Shown piece by piece: positions 10,902 to 23,200 of a DNA stretch of 64,000 bases (position 1 is its first letter; the number at the start of each line of letters is the position of its first letter). Below the pieces are notes generated by a model. It worked only from the letters and a program-made list of their open reading frames with translations, was not told the DNA's origin and ran no database searches. A program made the translations under genes and the position numbers. Origin of the DNA: Telmatactis stephensoni (lineage: Eukaryota; Cnidaria; Anthozoa; Actiniaria; Isophelliidae); NCBI GenBank assembly GCA_029948255.1, contig JALIZF010001939.1:3497501-3561500 (forward strand), given 5' to 3'.

Positions 10902-13000
10902 GGTAAGCCATCTAACACGTTTCCTTTTGTTGTGGAGCAATTCTTTTAAGGTAACACACGCAATACAAACGAAAAAGGAAAACAAGGAAATCAGTGATTC
11001 ACTGTTTTTGTTGTGGCTACTTCACATAACAAACTAACGAGCTCTGTGATTGGTTAACTTTAGGCATAATTAGGTACTTACAATATACTTACGTTAATCA
11101 TGATTGGCTAATTTGCTGCATAATTAATTTGTTTAGCCGCTGACCTCTACGTCACGTTATAATATATCAGTAAAAATAAGTAAACAAAGACCACTCTACC
11201 TTTTGGGTCTTGCATTTCCAAGTAGGGATTTATTTTTTTTCTTGAAGAGATTTTTCAAAGTGTCTTTCGCTTCCCTTCTGGAAAGTTCCATGTAGAGTAA
11301 TGGACGTCTGTCGATTTTACCGTCAATACGAGCTTTGAAATAAAACAATCTTTGACCACACCTAGAATTAGTTAATTTTCCTAATTTAATTCCCTCGGCG
11401 GGAATCCCAACGCTTTGTTTTTTTTTCTTTGAGGAAAAAACAGGAAGACGTTCAGAATAAAAAAATTCATTCCATGGGGTTCGGATACAAATCTGTGTCT
11501 AACTAAGCGAATGCAAAAAATAAGAACAGTATCACAAATTGTCAAATATGTCCTTAAAAACTGACAAAATGCTGTCTAAACATTCTAAGGTGACCTGAAA
11601 ACCGAAGTATTTAGTTGACATAAAGAGCAGGTGGTCAACTCACAGGTCATAATCGCGCAATGACACGCCTTGACTGACAAAGAAAAACATTTTACTAGTT
11701 CACTTTAATGACAGTCACACGAGTAGCAAAGCCTTAAAAGGATCGTCACGAATACAGATAGACTTGCAATTGAAGACGCTCTTTTTTCGCACCTAAGAGA
11801 AAGAAAAGCACCATTTTAATGTGGCCTACTAGCTATAGCAGAAAACTGATGTTCTCAAATTTAGTGTGGACGTAGGCTAAGATTATGCTCGGCATGACCT
11901 GCAACAACAGTTTTTGTTTTACAGACAGGATTTTAATAGTCTATTTTATCGCTTCGTAGTAGGCTGCATTTGAACTTTTTAACGTATGAATAGCGATTGG
12001 TTGGATCCCCTGGTGATAGGAAATTACCGTTAAATTGACTTCCTTTGGAAAACAGGATCATACCTCTTTTTAAGCTATGATACAATTGGTCAGTAATTCC
12101 GGCCCGCACCTTTCTTGAACTTGTAAAATCTAAAGAAACCTTTTGGGGAATTACATCAATAAACACTCATACTCAGTACATTTCTATGCCTATTTCAACG
12201 TAACGAACCGCATTTTCTCGCACTTTTGTTGTAACGCTTTGCGCTTGAGCCAAACTCAGATTGATTGAAAACATTAATTAGATAACTAAACTGGGTTACC
12301 ATAGAAACCCAACAATCAATACGTTGGTTTTCTTTAATTTCAAAGATGAAAAGGTCCCTGCACGCAACATCCCATGGCCACTTTGGTTACGGTTAAATTT
12401 GTCCGTAAACAGGAACCAAACAAATCTTTTTGATTTGAAGATTTAAATTTTTAAAAGAACCATGGGGTGTCTCTTCTCAGACTGCGTCTAATTTTCTCTA
12501 TAGGATATACTAAATGACTGATTTCTGTTCAAACTGTTTGTGATCACTTTATTTACAAATAGTATACAGGGCGTCTTATTTCAAGACCAAGAAATTCATC
12601 TATATTCAATATAATCACATAATATATACTACCAAATAGTTGAAAATCAAGCTACAACATTAAATTACTTGTAGCAAACCTTTTTACTCTGTAAGTAACA
12701 CTTATAGAACCAGCTGCTGGGACAAAAAGCTGTTCTAATTCTTAGCCAGGAACTTTACAGATAAGATAATTATTGCCAGGAAACAATACTTGAAAATGGC
12801 CAATAACTTTTTTTCGCAGGCAGAAAACTATTTTAAAAAAGTAGCCTTTTCCCAGTAAAAGTTTAATTTGCTAAAAAAATGACTTTTTCTTTTAGTAAAA
12901 AGAAACGAGTGTTTGAAATTTAGGAATTCCTTTCCAGTGCTATAATAATGCCATAATTAAGAGTGCAGGGGATATAATGCGCGTTATACTGCGTTGTTCA
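10902..13000. other. kelch-like 5' flank and non-genic interval
   Basis: The first hundred or so bases must contain the 5' UTR and promoter of the minus-strand kelch-like gene, but no TATA box or CpG island stands out. Beyond that I see no exon, RNA gene or clear repeat. Confidence 0.5.
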
Positions 13001-13264
13001 TATACACCTATTTCAGTAAAGGTTGTCAGAGCTAAAGGCGATAGGCGATAGGAGATAGGTCATTCCACTATTTACGGTTGGTTTTCTATTTGTTTTTATT
13101 AGAAAGTCAACAATCAGACATTCATATCCAATGTTCGGAGCAAAACGAACGGGATAACGAAGCTGTTTTTTAAAACTTCTTGATTACTTTGGAATTTGAA
13201 TGACCTATCTCCTGTCGCCTATCGCCTTTAGCTCTGACAACCTTTTTTGAAATAGGTATATACC
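13001..13264. mobile_element. long-arm palindromic MITE
   Basis: The left arm (about 13001-13067) and right arm (about 13197-13264) are near-perfect reverse complements. AGCTAAAGGCGATAGGCGAT on the left mirrors ATCGCCTTTAGCT on the right, and the outer ends TATACACCTATTTCA and TGAAATAGGTATA also pair. Confidence 0.85.
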
Positions 13265-13760
13265 AGGTATACGACCTCAAGGACTCGTTAAAAACGTAGT
13301 TCTTACAATTCGGATAATATATTGAAAGTGCGTCAAATAAATATAAAGTCTTTGCATCATTTTTTAGAGCTGTATAACCTTTGTCAAAGCCGTTGTATAG
13401 AGCTTATGTAAATAAACGTGTTTTTGGCCATGCATGTACTTATATCGGTGCACCTTGCATTTCAGGCCGGGCACCCCGTGCAAGAGTACCGCGGGCGCAC
13501 GAAACCTAGACGGCTGGAAATCCGAGGCATCTTTTCTGCAGTGTTTCGCGCAACAGTAAAGTTGGTCGTGTTTCCAACCCGTGAAACTTTTGCGTAGGTG
13601 TAGAATCAAGTTCCTTTTCAGCAACATTGTCACATTAATTCTGTATTCACAACATCCGGCGTAGGCGAGATAAAATGAAATAACGTTGCTTGCAATTGTT
13701 ACAGTGGTGAGCACATCACGCTTAACTTGTTGTTGCACGCAATGCTGTTGGAAAAGCTTT

Positions 13761-13852
13761 ATCGTATGGCCAGTCCTTCTCATATCGTATCTCCGGTCCT
13801 CCTCATATCGTATGTCCGATCGTTCTTATATCGTATGTCCAGTCCTTCTCAT
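13761..13852. repeat. 23-bp tandem repeat, four copies
   Basis: Four imperfect copies of a unit starting ATCGTATGTCCAGTCCTTCT, at 13761, 13784, 13807 and 13830. It overlaps a long minus-strand frame (13364-13783) that shows no recognisable protein. Confidence 0.9.
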
Positions 13853-13994
13853 ATCGTTCGTCTACACACACCCTCGAACAATCATTAAACAACTGGTGAG
13901 CAAAAAGTGGCCGTGAAAATTTGATAAAGTACAAAGTGATTGACGTTCGGTCGTCCAATGTAGTTCCCTGAAACTAACTAGGAACTCTCATAAA

Positions 13995-16087
13995 TCATGA
14001 AAGTGGTCTTATCTTCATTTCGCTTCTCTTCAAAGTCTTGTAATTCACCGCTGACCATGAGTACCAATTAATTCCTCCTTCTTCTCCTTTGTTTTTATAA
14101 GGACCATTCAAATGTGACCAATAACAATCGTTAAACCACCAGGCCCCTTGCTTCCCTACAGCGCAGTTACCACTAACCCAGTTATCATTGTCTCTATCTC
14201 TTGTGGTAAAAGGCATGTTGTTGTTTAACGTACTCGAATGCGGGCTTCCTGTCGTTCCACCAAACGCGTCTCCAGCCGTTCCGCTGTATCCCGAAGTGCG
14301 TATAGTATAGTTACTTTTCTCATTTAAAATAGTGAAGTTGCTGTATTTTGCATAAACTTTTGTACCATTAAAATCTTCCAGCTCAACTCTTAACTCGTTT
14401 AAACCTCCTATGGTTGTTAATGTATGAATAACTTGATTGCCAAGCCAGAATTCACCGAGTAAATTACCAAATCCTGTTTTATAATCGTCCCAAGTACGAT
14501 AGAAATCAACAGAGCCATCTTGACGTCCTTTGGAACATTGTCCATCCCCCACCGTCAGTTGTTTGGTCGCAGTATACTGGGAATGGTTCGGAATTAGCTG
14601 TGGACAGGAAGTAGACGCCGTCTTGGATGAAACCATGATCTCGCCAGTCTTTGCATGATTTGACTGTTAAAACAAATGTTAATTAGAAAAATGTAATGTA
14701 CGAAAACTTCTCCAAATTTGCCACAGATGTACAAAAAGATTATGTATACAAAGTCAAGCTCCACAGCATAACGGTCACTTGCAGCACTGTCCCTGCCACC
14801 ACCACCCATCATCATCATCACCATCATCATCATCAGACTCCCATACTGCCATTGTACTACCACTATTCAAGCTATCTCCACCCTGAATGTCATCATCAGT
14901 CATCATGCTCTCTGAAATCGAAATCGAGACAATCTACCCATACTAGTAGGAACGAGGAATCCAACTGCTAACTAGACTATTTGGTTTTTGGAAAGATACT
15001 TACTCGCACTTCGGCAGTCTTGTCCAGCAAAACCCAGTGGACATACAGAACTTTTGTAAGGCGAAGAACAAATACTCTTACACCAGCCATCTCCTGCTCC
15101 CACTTGCATCATGGTATTGGTAACCAGGTCTCTCGACGTAAAATGCTGGCGCGGTTACCTTGGTAACGTTGATTAACTCGCACTGAATGCTGTGTTTATT
15201 CTCGAATTCACAATTAAACGACTCGCATCGATCGTCTTTAATGCAGAGTTGCATACAGTCGAGCGAGGACTGGACTTTGAATCGTGAAATCACGTGATCC
15301 ATTAATGCATGATCTACAAGTAGACATAACAACATGTTAGAATGGAAATCAATACAATTACAGGAAATCCAATATCCCAGCGTGATGCTGTGCTAGAGTG
15401 GTGATTATTCTGCAAAGTTAGGATGTATTCATTTCCCATAACTTATTGGTGCTCAAAATCTTCTGACCCAATTTCATCATTAAATCTTAGAAGAGGTATA
15501 TTCAATATGACTGAAGTGCTTCTCGCTTAAAATCACAATGTTCCGCAATATTGAAAATTGCTTCTAAGTGTACAGTGTTTGTCTTTTGGTAAATTATTTT
15601 GCAAAATGGATGTTTTCATCAGTTCTCATAACTTATTGGTCCTCAAAATCTGCTGACCTAATTTTAGAGCCATTTTTTATTATTAAATGTTGGAAGGGGT
15701 AAATTGCACGTAGTTGAATTAAGTGTTTTTCACTTAAAATCAAAATGTTCTATTAAATTCAGATCAAGATTCTGGAGGGAAAAGGAGGACTGCTCGCAGT
15801 CTATGCAATTGGTAAATTTTTAAAACCGCGTTTTTCCTTGTTTTTGCGTGCTACAGAACTGAACTTGTTCTCAAAACTCGATTATGATAGTTTTAGCCTA
15901 AAATGATGCGCATCCTCTCTAATCATGTTGCTAGGAGAACTGAAGTACCTTCATCATGAGCTGTAAACATGGCTGTCCTTATGCACGACGAACGACATGG
16001 TTTGTTGTCATAGACCACGACAGCGTACGTTAGACCTGAGTAGATCAGTAAAGCCAAATACAGCACGCGGTAGAGTAGTGAAGACAT
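13995..16087 (-). CDS. secreted PAN/apple, EGF-like and fibrinogen C-terminal domain protein, frame broken twice
   Basis: Three phase-1 exons are visible. Exon A, 16087-15949, starts MSSLLYRVLYLALLIYSG, a signal peptide; TTTTTGCAG lies one base before the ATG, suggesting a 5' UTR intron. Exon B, 15313-15004, encodes a PAN/apple module (four or five cysteines, SLDCMQLC) and then, one frame over, a short Cys-rich EGF-like end (VCPLGFAGQDC). Exon C, 14663-13995, encodes a fibrinogen C-terminal domain: SCKDW start, DGGGWT, then in another frame SVDFYRTWDDY, the calcium-site-like DRDNDNW, and GAWWFNDCYWSHLNG, ending at 13995. Exons B and C are each one base off a multiple of three, with in-frame stops at 15078-15080 and 14507-14509. 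Fibrinogen-domain proteins act as secreted lectin-like recognition or matrix proteins. This copy is either a young pseudogene or carries sequence errors. Domain identity is certain; function is inferred. Confidence 0.85.
14808..14836. repeat. (CAT)n microsatellite in fibrinogen-gene intron
   Basis: A short CAT/CAC triplet run lies in the 340-bp intron (14664-15003) between the PAN exon and the fibrinogen exon. Confidence 0.85.
15424..15752. repeat. two diverged direct copies, about 130-140 bp each
   Basis: 15424-15556 and 15611-15752 share CATAACTTATTGG, CTCAAAATCT.CTGACC and CACTTAAAATCA.AATGTTC in the same order. They lie in the first intron of the fibrinogen-domain gene and look like an old tandem duplication. 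Confidence 0.65.
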
Positions 16088-17699
16088 TCTGCAAAAAGAG
16101 AATAGTAATTGTGATACGGAAGCGCATTGATGATAAAATATGGTTTAGAAGGTGTAACCTTTATGCGACATACAACTTGAAGCCCTTAGCAGGACACCTT
16201 TCACAATATCTTATTACAATAAGGTGACAGGCCTTCCTTATATTAGTATTTTTCAGTTTCATTTGTTCTACGAAGTTTATGCCTTGCTTATTTCATTTCA
16301 AGCCCTTTAGGTGGCTTCACTGATAATCATAATTATAGAAGACGGAATTGCCTCAGTGGTGGTACACAGTACCAGTGTGCCTTCTTACCATAAAGATAAA
16401 ACTATATATAACGTGAAAATTTGCCTAAAACTTTCATTTTAAAAAGACAGAAGGTGAGGACATCGTATTAGCGCACACTGATATTCAGCACTCACTAAAG
16501 ATATTAATCTCATCAGTTAGAAAGTGTTCGTCATAATTTCAAACTTACACGCCTCTAAGTGCATGTTTATTATAGATGGATAAACGTTTAGATATGTCTT
16601 GGAAAATGTCTAGTTAAAATGGACTTTGTAGACTATTAAAGCCTACACTGATTACAAGTGAATCACCACATGAGTGAGACCTACCTCTTTTGCTGTTTCA
16701 AGATGTTTTGTAGCTAGTATCAGTTGTAGAGGAAAATAACTGATGCGGAGCCTTTTCGATATGATCCGTGAAAATAACAGCTAGTTGGTACCTAAGTGTT
16801 GCTATAGTACCTCATAGATTGCATTGAATCAATAGATTAAACGCTTTGAAAGCTGAGCTTACTTGTTGACATAACTGCCATCGGCTTGTATGAGGTGTTA
16901 TTGGACATTGAAATGAAATCTACAATTAAAACCGAGCGGGAAGAGTGGAGGAGAGCGCACGGTATTTGCACATTTTTCAGCCTGCCCATTATTCGTCCCA
17001 TTTTAAGCATATCTATGTATTAGCTCCCTCTATTGATCATTTGGCCAATTGTTCATCTACAAAACGCAATTTTTGCTTTTTTCTGACATAATTGACTTCA
17101 AGCTGATTTATAATTGCAGTACTACATGTTAGCATACGCAGCATGTTAAAAAACACCTCATATTTTGCCTGACCTCCGTAATATTAAAACTCATTGTTAT
17201 CTCAAGTCCTATTGTTTGATTTCCCAAATTGGAATATGAAGAACTGCACGCGATTCCTTGTCAAGCTGTCTAGTTAGTTCCATATAAAATGAAAATCTAA
17301 TCGGTACTTAATTCTCTGTCAGTACAGCAATTTAAGGCTCTTTTCTTCGTATATTGATCTATGTGTTTCTTGAGCCAGTAGTCCTAGTTAATATCGAAGA
17401 AATTAATAATAGTAATAATAGGTTTTTAAAATAAGGCGAATTTTCTTTAGCTTTGTACGAAAGTTAAAGCGATTAAAGTGCAAATACAGCTGCAAAGAAA
17501 ACCACTTTAGTCAAAGACCGACAATAAACTAATGACATCTTACATCTTTAGAAAAAGACTTCTTACTTTACTATCAGTATAGACTTATCAAAGGACCCGC
17601 CTCTGATACCTGAAAACACCAATAAGTGTTGAAATTATATTGGTTACCTAGCAACGTATAGCACCATGGGAAAATGCACTCCCATTGAGTGAGTCCCAC

Positions 17700-17830
17700 G
17701 AGAGTGGGGAAAGAGGCTGGATGAAGGGTTGGGACGGATTCTAGGGGACGGGTTAGGACGGGGTTTAGGGGGAGGGGTTAGGACGGGGTTTAGGGGGGAG
17801 GGACCAGAACGGGTTCTAGGGAAGAACTAA
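17700..17830. repeat. G-rich degenerate tandem repeat
   Basis: A unit of about 26 bp around GGGGTTAGGACGGGGTTTAG recurs three to four times with many runs of three to six G. G-quadruplex potential on the plus strand is an inference from these runs. Confidence 0.75.
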
Positions 17831-17878
17831 GCCACCTGACAAATTCTAGATATATTTAAAGAATGGCTTTTTTAATAC

Positions 17879-17943
17879 ATTTGACTGTAAAAACTAGCGA
17901 CACTGACGTCAGTGTTTTCTATGGCTAGTTTTTACAGTCAAAT
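17879..17943. repeat. perfect 20-bp hairpin with nested CRE palindrome
   Basis: ATTTGACTGTAAAAACTAGC and its exact reverse complement flank a 25-bp loop. The loop holds the palindrome ACACTGACGTCAGTGT, which contains a TGACGTCA cAMP-response element. It may be a tiny MITE. Confidence 0.85.
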
Positions 17944-17988
17944 TTATTTTTCTTGCATCTAATATTAGATTCTTATTAGTATATGTAG

Positions 17989-18129
17989 TAAACTCCCTGA
18001 ATGCGGACACCCCTGTAAGGCGGACACCTCTCTAAGGCGGACACATTTGCCTGGTTCAAGCCAATTTGCATGCCCCATATTGTCTAACGAAACTCCCTCT
18101 AAGGTGGACACCTCTCTAAGGCGAACACT
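17989..18129. mobile_element. fragment of DNA-transposon subterminal repeats
   Basis: AACTCCCT followed by CTAAGGCGGACACC-type words recurs five times in direct orientation. Similar words occur at 6256-6718. This pattern is common in the ends of pogo/Tc1-like elements, but no transposase is present and the assignment is tentative. Confidence 0.55.
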
Positions 18130-18462
18130 AAGAGCTGGTCCTGATGCACGGGGACAATGTGAAGCGCTAGTATTTAAAATGAGTATATAGCAATACACAC
18201 GGACGAAAATTGCATTCTTCATTTATGTAGTATCATATCATAATAATGATTTAATTCCGATGCGTATTGTTAGCTTCTATACGCCATCTTTGCTCTGGGT
18301 GCTAGGCTACAAAGAGGAATTTATGTTTTAAAAAAGTGAAATCAGAAAAACCCTAATTAATAGTGCCTAGCTTGCTTTGATTTCAGCTCACTACAGTAGG
18401 ATTTCATCAGAAGGATTAATTATAGCTCAAGTAATACCATAACCCAGTCGATTTACTACCAA

Positions 18463-19746
18463 TCAGGACGATAGTTTCCAGTCTCCTACCGTCCCTTGAT
18501 ACGAAAAGACAAAGCTCGGTAGAGGGACTGGGTTAACTGTTTGATTCGGTGTAAAAGGTAAGCCATTTACTTGCCCAAAACTACAGCTTTGCCTCGGTAC
18601 TTCCCCCCAGTAAGGAGGTGTCACGACGTAATTCGTTGGTTGCCAGTTTGCTTGCTGTCCGATCATCTTTTCATTGATCATGTTATAATCTGTGACGTAA
18701 TGTGAGTTGTTCTGTATTGCGCATGCGTATCTCATGGGATCGAGCTGTCCTATTGTCCCACAAAGACTGGGGGTAACTTGAGAATTAATTGCAGAAGGAC
18801 TAGCATAACAGTATGAAATGGGTGAAGAACCATTTGATCTTGGAACAGAATTCATTGCGCAAATGTCCGGTCTAGTAGTTGTTAGAGTGCAGTTCAAGTT
18901 GGAGTTGATTGGTCCAGTTTCATGACCACGTGATATCGTATTGTTGGGTGGAAGTCTTTGTAGTGTTGATATAGGTGACGTTGCACATGTTCCCCTTACT
19001 GACTGCTGAAACATGTTTGAAGGTGCATGTGACAAAGATGGAAAAAGTTTGTGTTGGTACGAGAACTGTTGACTCAATAAAATGTTATTTTCCATGGCTT
19101 GATGTGTCAAGTTTTTCATGACTTCTTTGTAACTTTCTTGGTTCATGTTTACTGGTAAAGACGCGTGATTTCCAAAGGAACTTACTCCTGTAAGAACAAA
19201 TAATCAGCTGCAATTAATCTACATTTTAATGTGGTTTTAAAGTGATATCCATTTTGGAATTTTTACTGAAAAACGGTGTTCAGGGATAGCATCAAGGCAG
19301 ATTGCACGAGGTCTCATTGGCCGCGGTTTTACGAAGAGCAGATAGCTGCTATCTTGCAGTTAGTTTAAGTGTATAAAATGAAGGCGTTTCCCAATAAATT
19401 TGTCTGAATGGATTAGGATTTATCTAACGGATAGCGCTATCCACTTATTCTTCGTGCAATCGGAGCCTGGAATCACGCGATCTTGCGTGACTTTGTAAAG
19501 TTTGAGGGTCATAAACATATAAAGAACGAATGAGTGGTGAACGAATGAATGATAGAAATGATTAATTAAGAACTTGGATAAATGACTGGCGGAATGAAGC
19601 AAATGAAGTAGTCTAATGAGCAAGTAAATAAATGACTCAACGCGACTAATTCAAACTAGAATAATCACTTTACCTGTGGCTGATTGGTTTCTTAAACTTG
19701 TGTTTTCTAAACTTGTTCCATTTGCAAGGGGTACAGCGATTTCCAT
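18463..19746 (-). CDS. unrecognised Ser/Asn/Gln/Pro-rich low-complexity protein
   Basis: Two exons, 19746-19674 and 19187-18463, join in phase 1 (donor GTAAAG, acceptor TTCTTACAG) to give 265 residues beginning MEIAVPLANG and ending GDWKLSS. There is no signal peptide, membrane segment or zinc motif. The chain is rich in Ser, Asn, Gln, Thr and Pro with scattered Cys and Tyr (YCYASPS, NYVVTPPYWGEVP), as in disordered regions of transcriptional regulators; that comparison is composition only. A downstream Met at 19146 is in frame, but the first exon supplies a start with matching splice phase. The gene is head-to-head with NMD3, 547 bp between start codons, suggesting a shared promoter. The alternative is a taxon-restricted gene or a non-coding transcript with a chance long frame. 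Confidence 0.6.
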
Positions 19747-20293
19747 TTCCAGTGAGCTACGTCTGGTGTAGAGAAACATTGAGTAAATATGTTACAACTT
19801 TGTAGTGTTAAATATTGAAACAAAATTCTCAGAGCATATTCAGTCTATTCGTTACTACCAACCTTTTAGTGTGCAAGACTTTCCTGTTTAAACTATATCG
19901 TTTTGACTTTTTTGCTTGGTACATTACAGACTACTCTAGAGAAAGCTTTCTACAAGACTTCAGAAAAACAAGTTGTTTTAAAATCTTTCAGTTTGTTGGA
20001 ATGCGGTACACGCAACGTTGAGAAGACGCTCACAGATTTATAGGCGCGCGCGCTTTGGAAGGCTCCAACTGCGGTTTGGAAGATGCAAGCGCGCGCAAAG
20101 CCAGTGAGGTCTCTCTTTCATTATGATTTTACAAGAAAAGTTGCTTTCTGTCTAGTTACTTTTGACCTATTTACTTTGATATTTTGATATTCTCACAGAA
20201 CGAGTACGACGGAAATTCCCTTATTTTGGGTTACCTGTGGTATTGCATCTGGATTGCGCAATACCCAAGACGCATTTCAAACCTCATTCCAAG
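19747..20293. promoter_or_regulatory. bidirectional promoter of NMD3 and the minus-strand gene
   Basis: The 547 bp between divergent start codons include a CpG-rich core (20041-20100) with mirrored GCGCGCGCTTTG and GCAAGCGCGCGC, and no TATA box. The NMD3 start itself sits in CCAAGATGGAG, which resembles a YY1 site. CpG-rich divergent promoters are usual for housekeeping genes such as NMD3. Confidence 0.5.
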
Positions 20294-23200
20294 ATGGAGT
20301 ACGAAGAAGGAGAAACGGCAGCAACACAACAAATGATGTAGGTTTTCCTTGCCTTTCTCCTGATTCATGCTACATAATCAATCCTTTATCGAATTAACTG
20401 TATATTATTCTTTATGTAATGTTGTTTTCGTGTGATTTTTTACAGACTTTGTTGTCAGTGTGGTATCCCAACGCCACCAAACACAGCCAATATGTGTGTT
20501 GGATGTATTCGTACTCAAGTCGATATCACCGAAGGAATTCCTAAACAAAGCACACTGTACTTCTGTAAAGGCTGTGAACGGTAAGACAGATCAACAACCG
20601 TGTATTAGATGTGTTATTTTGTACAATTTGATTTATTTCTTGAAAAGCTGACTCACTTCTTTATAGTCACGTGGTTGTGTTTATGTTTTAAAGTTAACTA
20701 TGTGGATTTGTACAAATCCACTCAAAGCAAATGTATTTTCATAGTGTGTCTTTATGTCTGTTAATGTGTATCATTATGGGATATATTCTGCAAGTTGCAT
20801 GTGTACAAGATTAAGAAATCAGTGATAAGTTCATTCTTAGCTTCTGGTGGTGTTACTACTGAATGCAATGAAGATGATCAGCTTTACAAAAAGGGGTTCT
20901 ATTACCCATGGATATGTTGGTTCTGCTTCCTTTGCTCATGAAAACTATACACTTTAGTTTCCCATTTTAAGCAACAGTTTGTGAGTATTACACTCTGTTA
21001 TAATTGTTTTAGCTATCTCCAACCACCGTCAACATGGACATCATGCTCTCTTGAATCCAGAGAACTTCTTGCAATTTGTCTAAAGAAATTGAAAGGACTC
21101 AATAAGGTATTTGAGGGAAATTTTTACTAAATATTTAGCTTAAGAAAACAACTGTACTTTTGTTTAACCATTTCAGTTTAGATCATTTATAATACACTCA
21201 TCAATAATTACTTGATTTTGGGTAGTCAAGACAAGTACAATGATTATTAACTGTATTCAGTGCAGTACAACCAAGTTAATGAGTGTATTATAAATAACAA
21301 ATTGTACAATCTTATCAAGTACAATTTAGTACAACTGTGCAATGTGCACTACCATGGCCACCCAACGTAACCTATTTTCTAGTTAGCCAATCAGAGAGCA
21401 GTACTTCATTATTTTGAGTCACATTTTCATGAATGAAGTAGTAATGTGACCTTTCTTCAATTTTCATGTTTTTTAATCTTTCTCTTGTCAAAACGATAAG
21501 TAAAATGTTTGCAAAATCTCTCAGGAGGCTAAATTTGAAGAGATGTAGCACTGATTCAAATCAACAGGCTTCTACATGCTTAGCTTGTAACTTGTAAACA
21601 AGTAGACACATTTCACAGTGTAAAGAACCCCTACTGCAATTGTCAAAACTTTGAAAAGATCATTTGTACTGTCTTGTACTTATGTACTAACTTCCAAATA
21701 TTGTACTCCACATTCCTATACTATATAATAATTATCATCATTATTATCATTATTGTCACTGTAGGTTCGTCTTGTTGATGCAGGATTTGTTTGGACTGAG
21801 CCACATTCAAAAAGAATAAAAGTTAAGCTTACAATTCAGAAAGAGGTGAGACAAAAAGCTTTATTTTTACACTATTTTAACCTCTCTCTCCTGACAATTG
21901 CAATGCAATAAGATGTCTAGTTCAAACTACTATTAATTTCCTCTACCATATGTATTGGCAAGACACATTAATTTTCTTCTAAAAGGTCTGACTAAAAGAT
22001 ATTGTCTTTCAAGGTGATGAATTCCACCATTTTACAGCAAGTATTTGTGGTTGAATATGTGATACAATCACAAATGTGTGATGCCTGTCATCGTAGAGCT
22101 GCACAAGATTACTGGAAAGCTACCGTTCAAGTTAGACAAAAGGTGACTAAATTTCTACTGTAATATCTGGAATGCTTACAGTGTGAAGCTCTTACATGTA
22201 ACTGTGATCATTGATAATGTATTTTCATCCTTTTTGTCTGGTCATTCTCCAATAGTCCCCTTCACAGTTCCCTGTGCCATCTTGAAAGGTAGCCGTGCCT
22301 TTGCATTGAAGTGAGACGAACGGTGAGCGTGCAATGATAGATACCTTTTTTAACACCTAGGACAATTATTAACAGGTCTCTATCATTGAACGCTCACCGT
22401 TCATCTTGCTTCGATGTAAAGGCATGGCTACCTTTCAAGATGGCGCCGAGAAATGTGAAGGGGACTATTAGCCTTCTTCAGATAAGAACTAACATAAGAG
22501 CATCTAATGCTGATTGGATGATTGCTCAGTCCAAAGTATGCAAATAAATCATAGCTGGTCATGCTAATTTGGGGTTTGCATTTCAACCTGATCATTTCAA
22601 TTCATTCATTGATTCATTATCTATATTTACTCAATCATTTATATTTATCATTTATTTATATATTATATCCTTTTGTTTGTTTATTTACTTAACCATAATC
22701 TTTGCTTGTTTTGAATTGATTGAATAAGCCCCAAGCATGATGATGTTTTGACCCCCTCTAGACACCAGAATCCTTTTCAAGTAGCATTTAATTTGATCAC
22801 TTATTAAAACTGTTATGTTTATATTCTTAAAGGAATTTAAACTTTCGATGTAAAAGGTTCTTGAAAAGGATTCTGGTATAGTGAGGATCCAAAACATCAT
22901 CACAATTTGGGCTTATTGGACTTGATTTGTTTCATTTTATTTTTAATATGTTTATAGACAAGTCACAAAAAGACTTTCTTTTACTTGGAGCAACTGATAA
23001 TTAAGCATAATATTCATGAGAAGGCTGTTAAAGTTAAACAAGAATCAGGTACATTATTTGATGTTTTTAACTTGTTCAAAATGTTAAGGTACATATTGCT
23101 GGTTTTCAATCATTCCCTTGAGAGTCAAAATATAAAAGAGTGGCAGCCATGTTGGTTGAACGAACAAGAGACACTAATGAGAAATCCTTTGTCGAAATTC

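Larger units (their letters stand above)
16088..18462. other. intergenic interval between two minus-strand genes
   Basis: The sequence just upstream of 16088 should hold the first non-coding exon and promoter of the fibrinogen-domain gene, but I cannot place them. No coding exon is visible. A G-rich repeat, a small hairpin and a transposon fragment are listed separately. Confidence 0.5.

Noticed and set aside
13364..13783. 139-codon minus-strand frame
   Set aside because: It overlaps a 23-bp tandem repeat at one end and has no domain, signal peptide or splice context; the apparent Cys/Lys richness is unremarkable.
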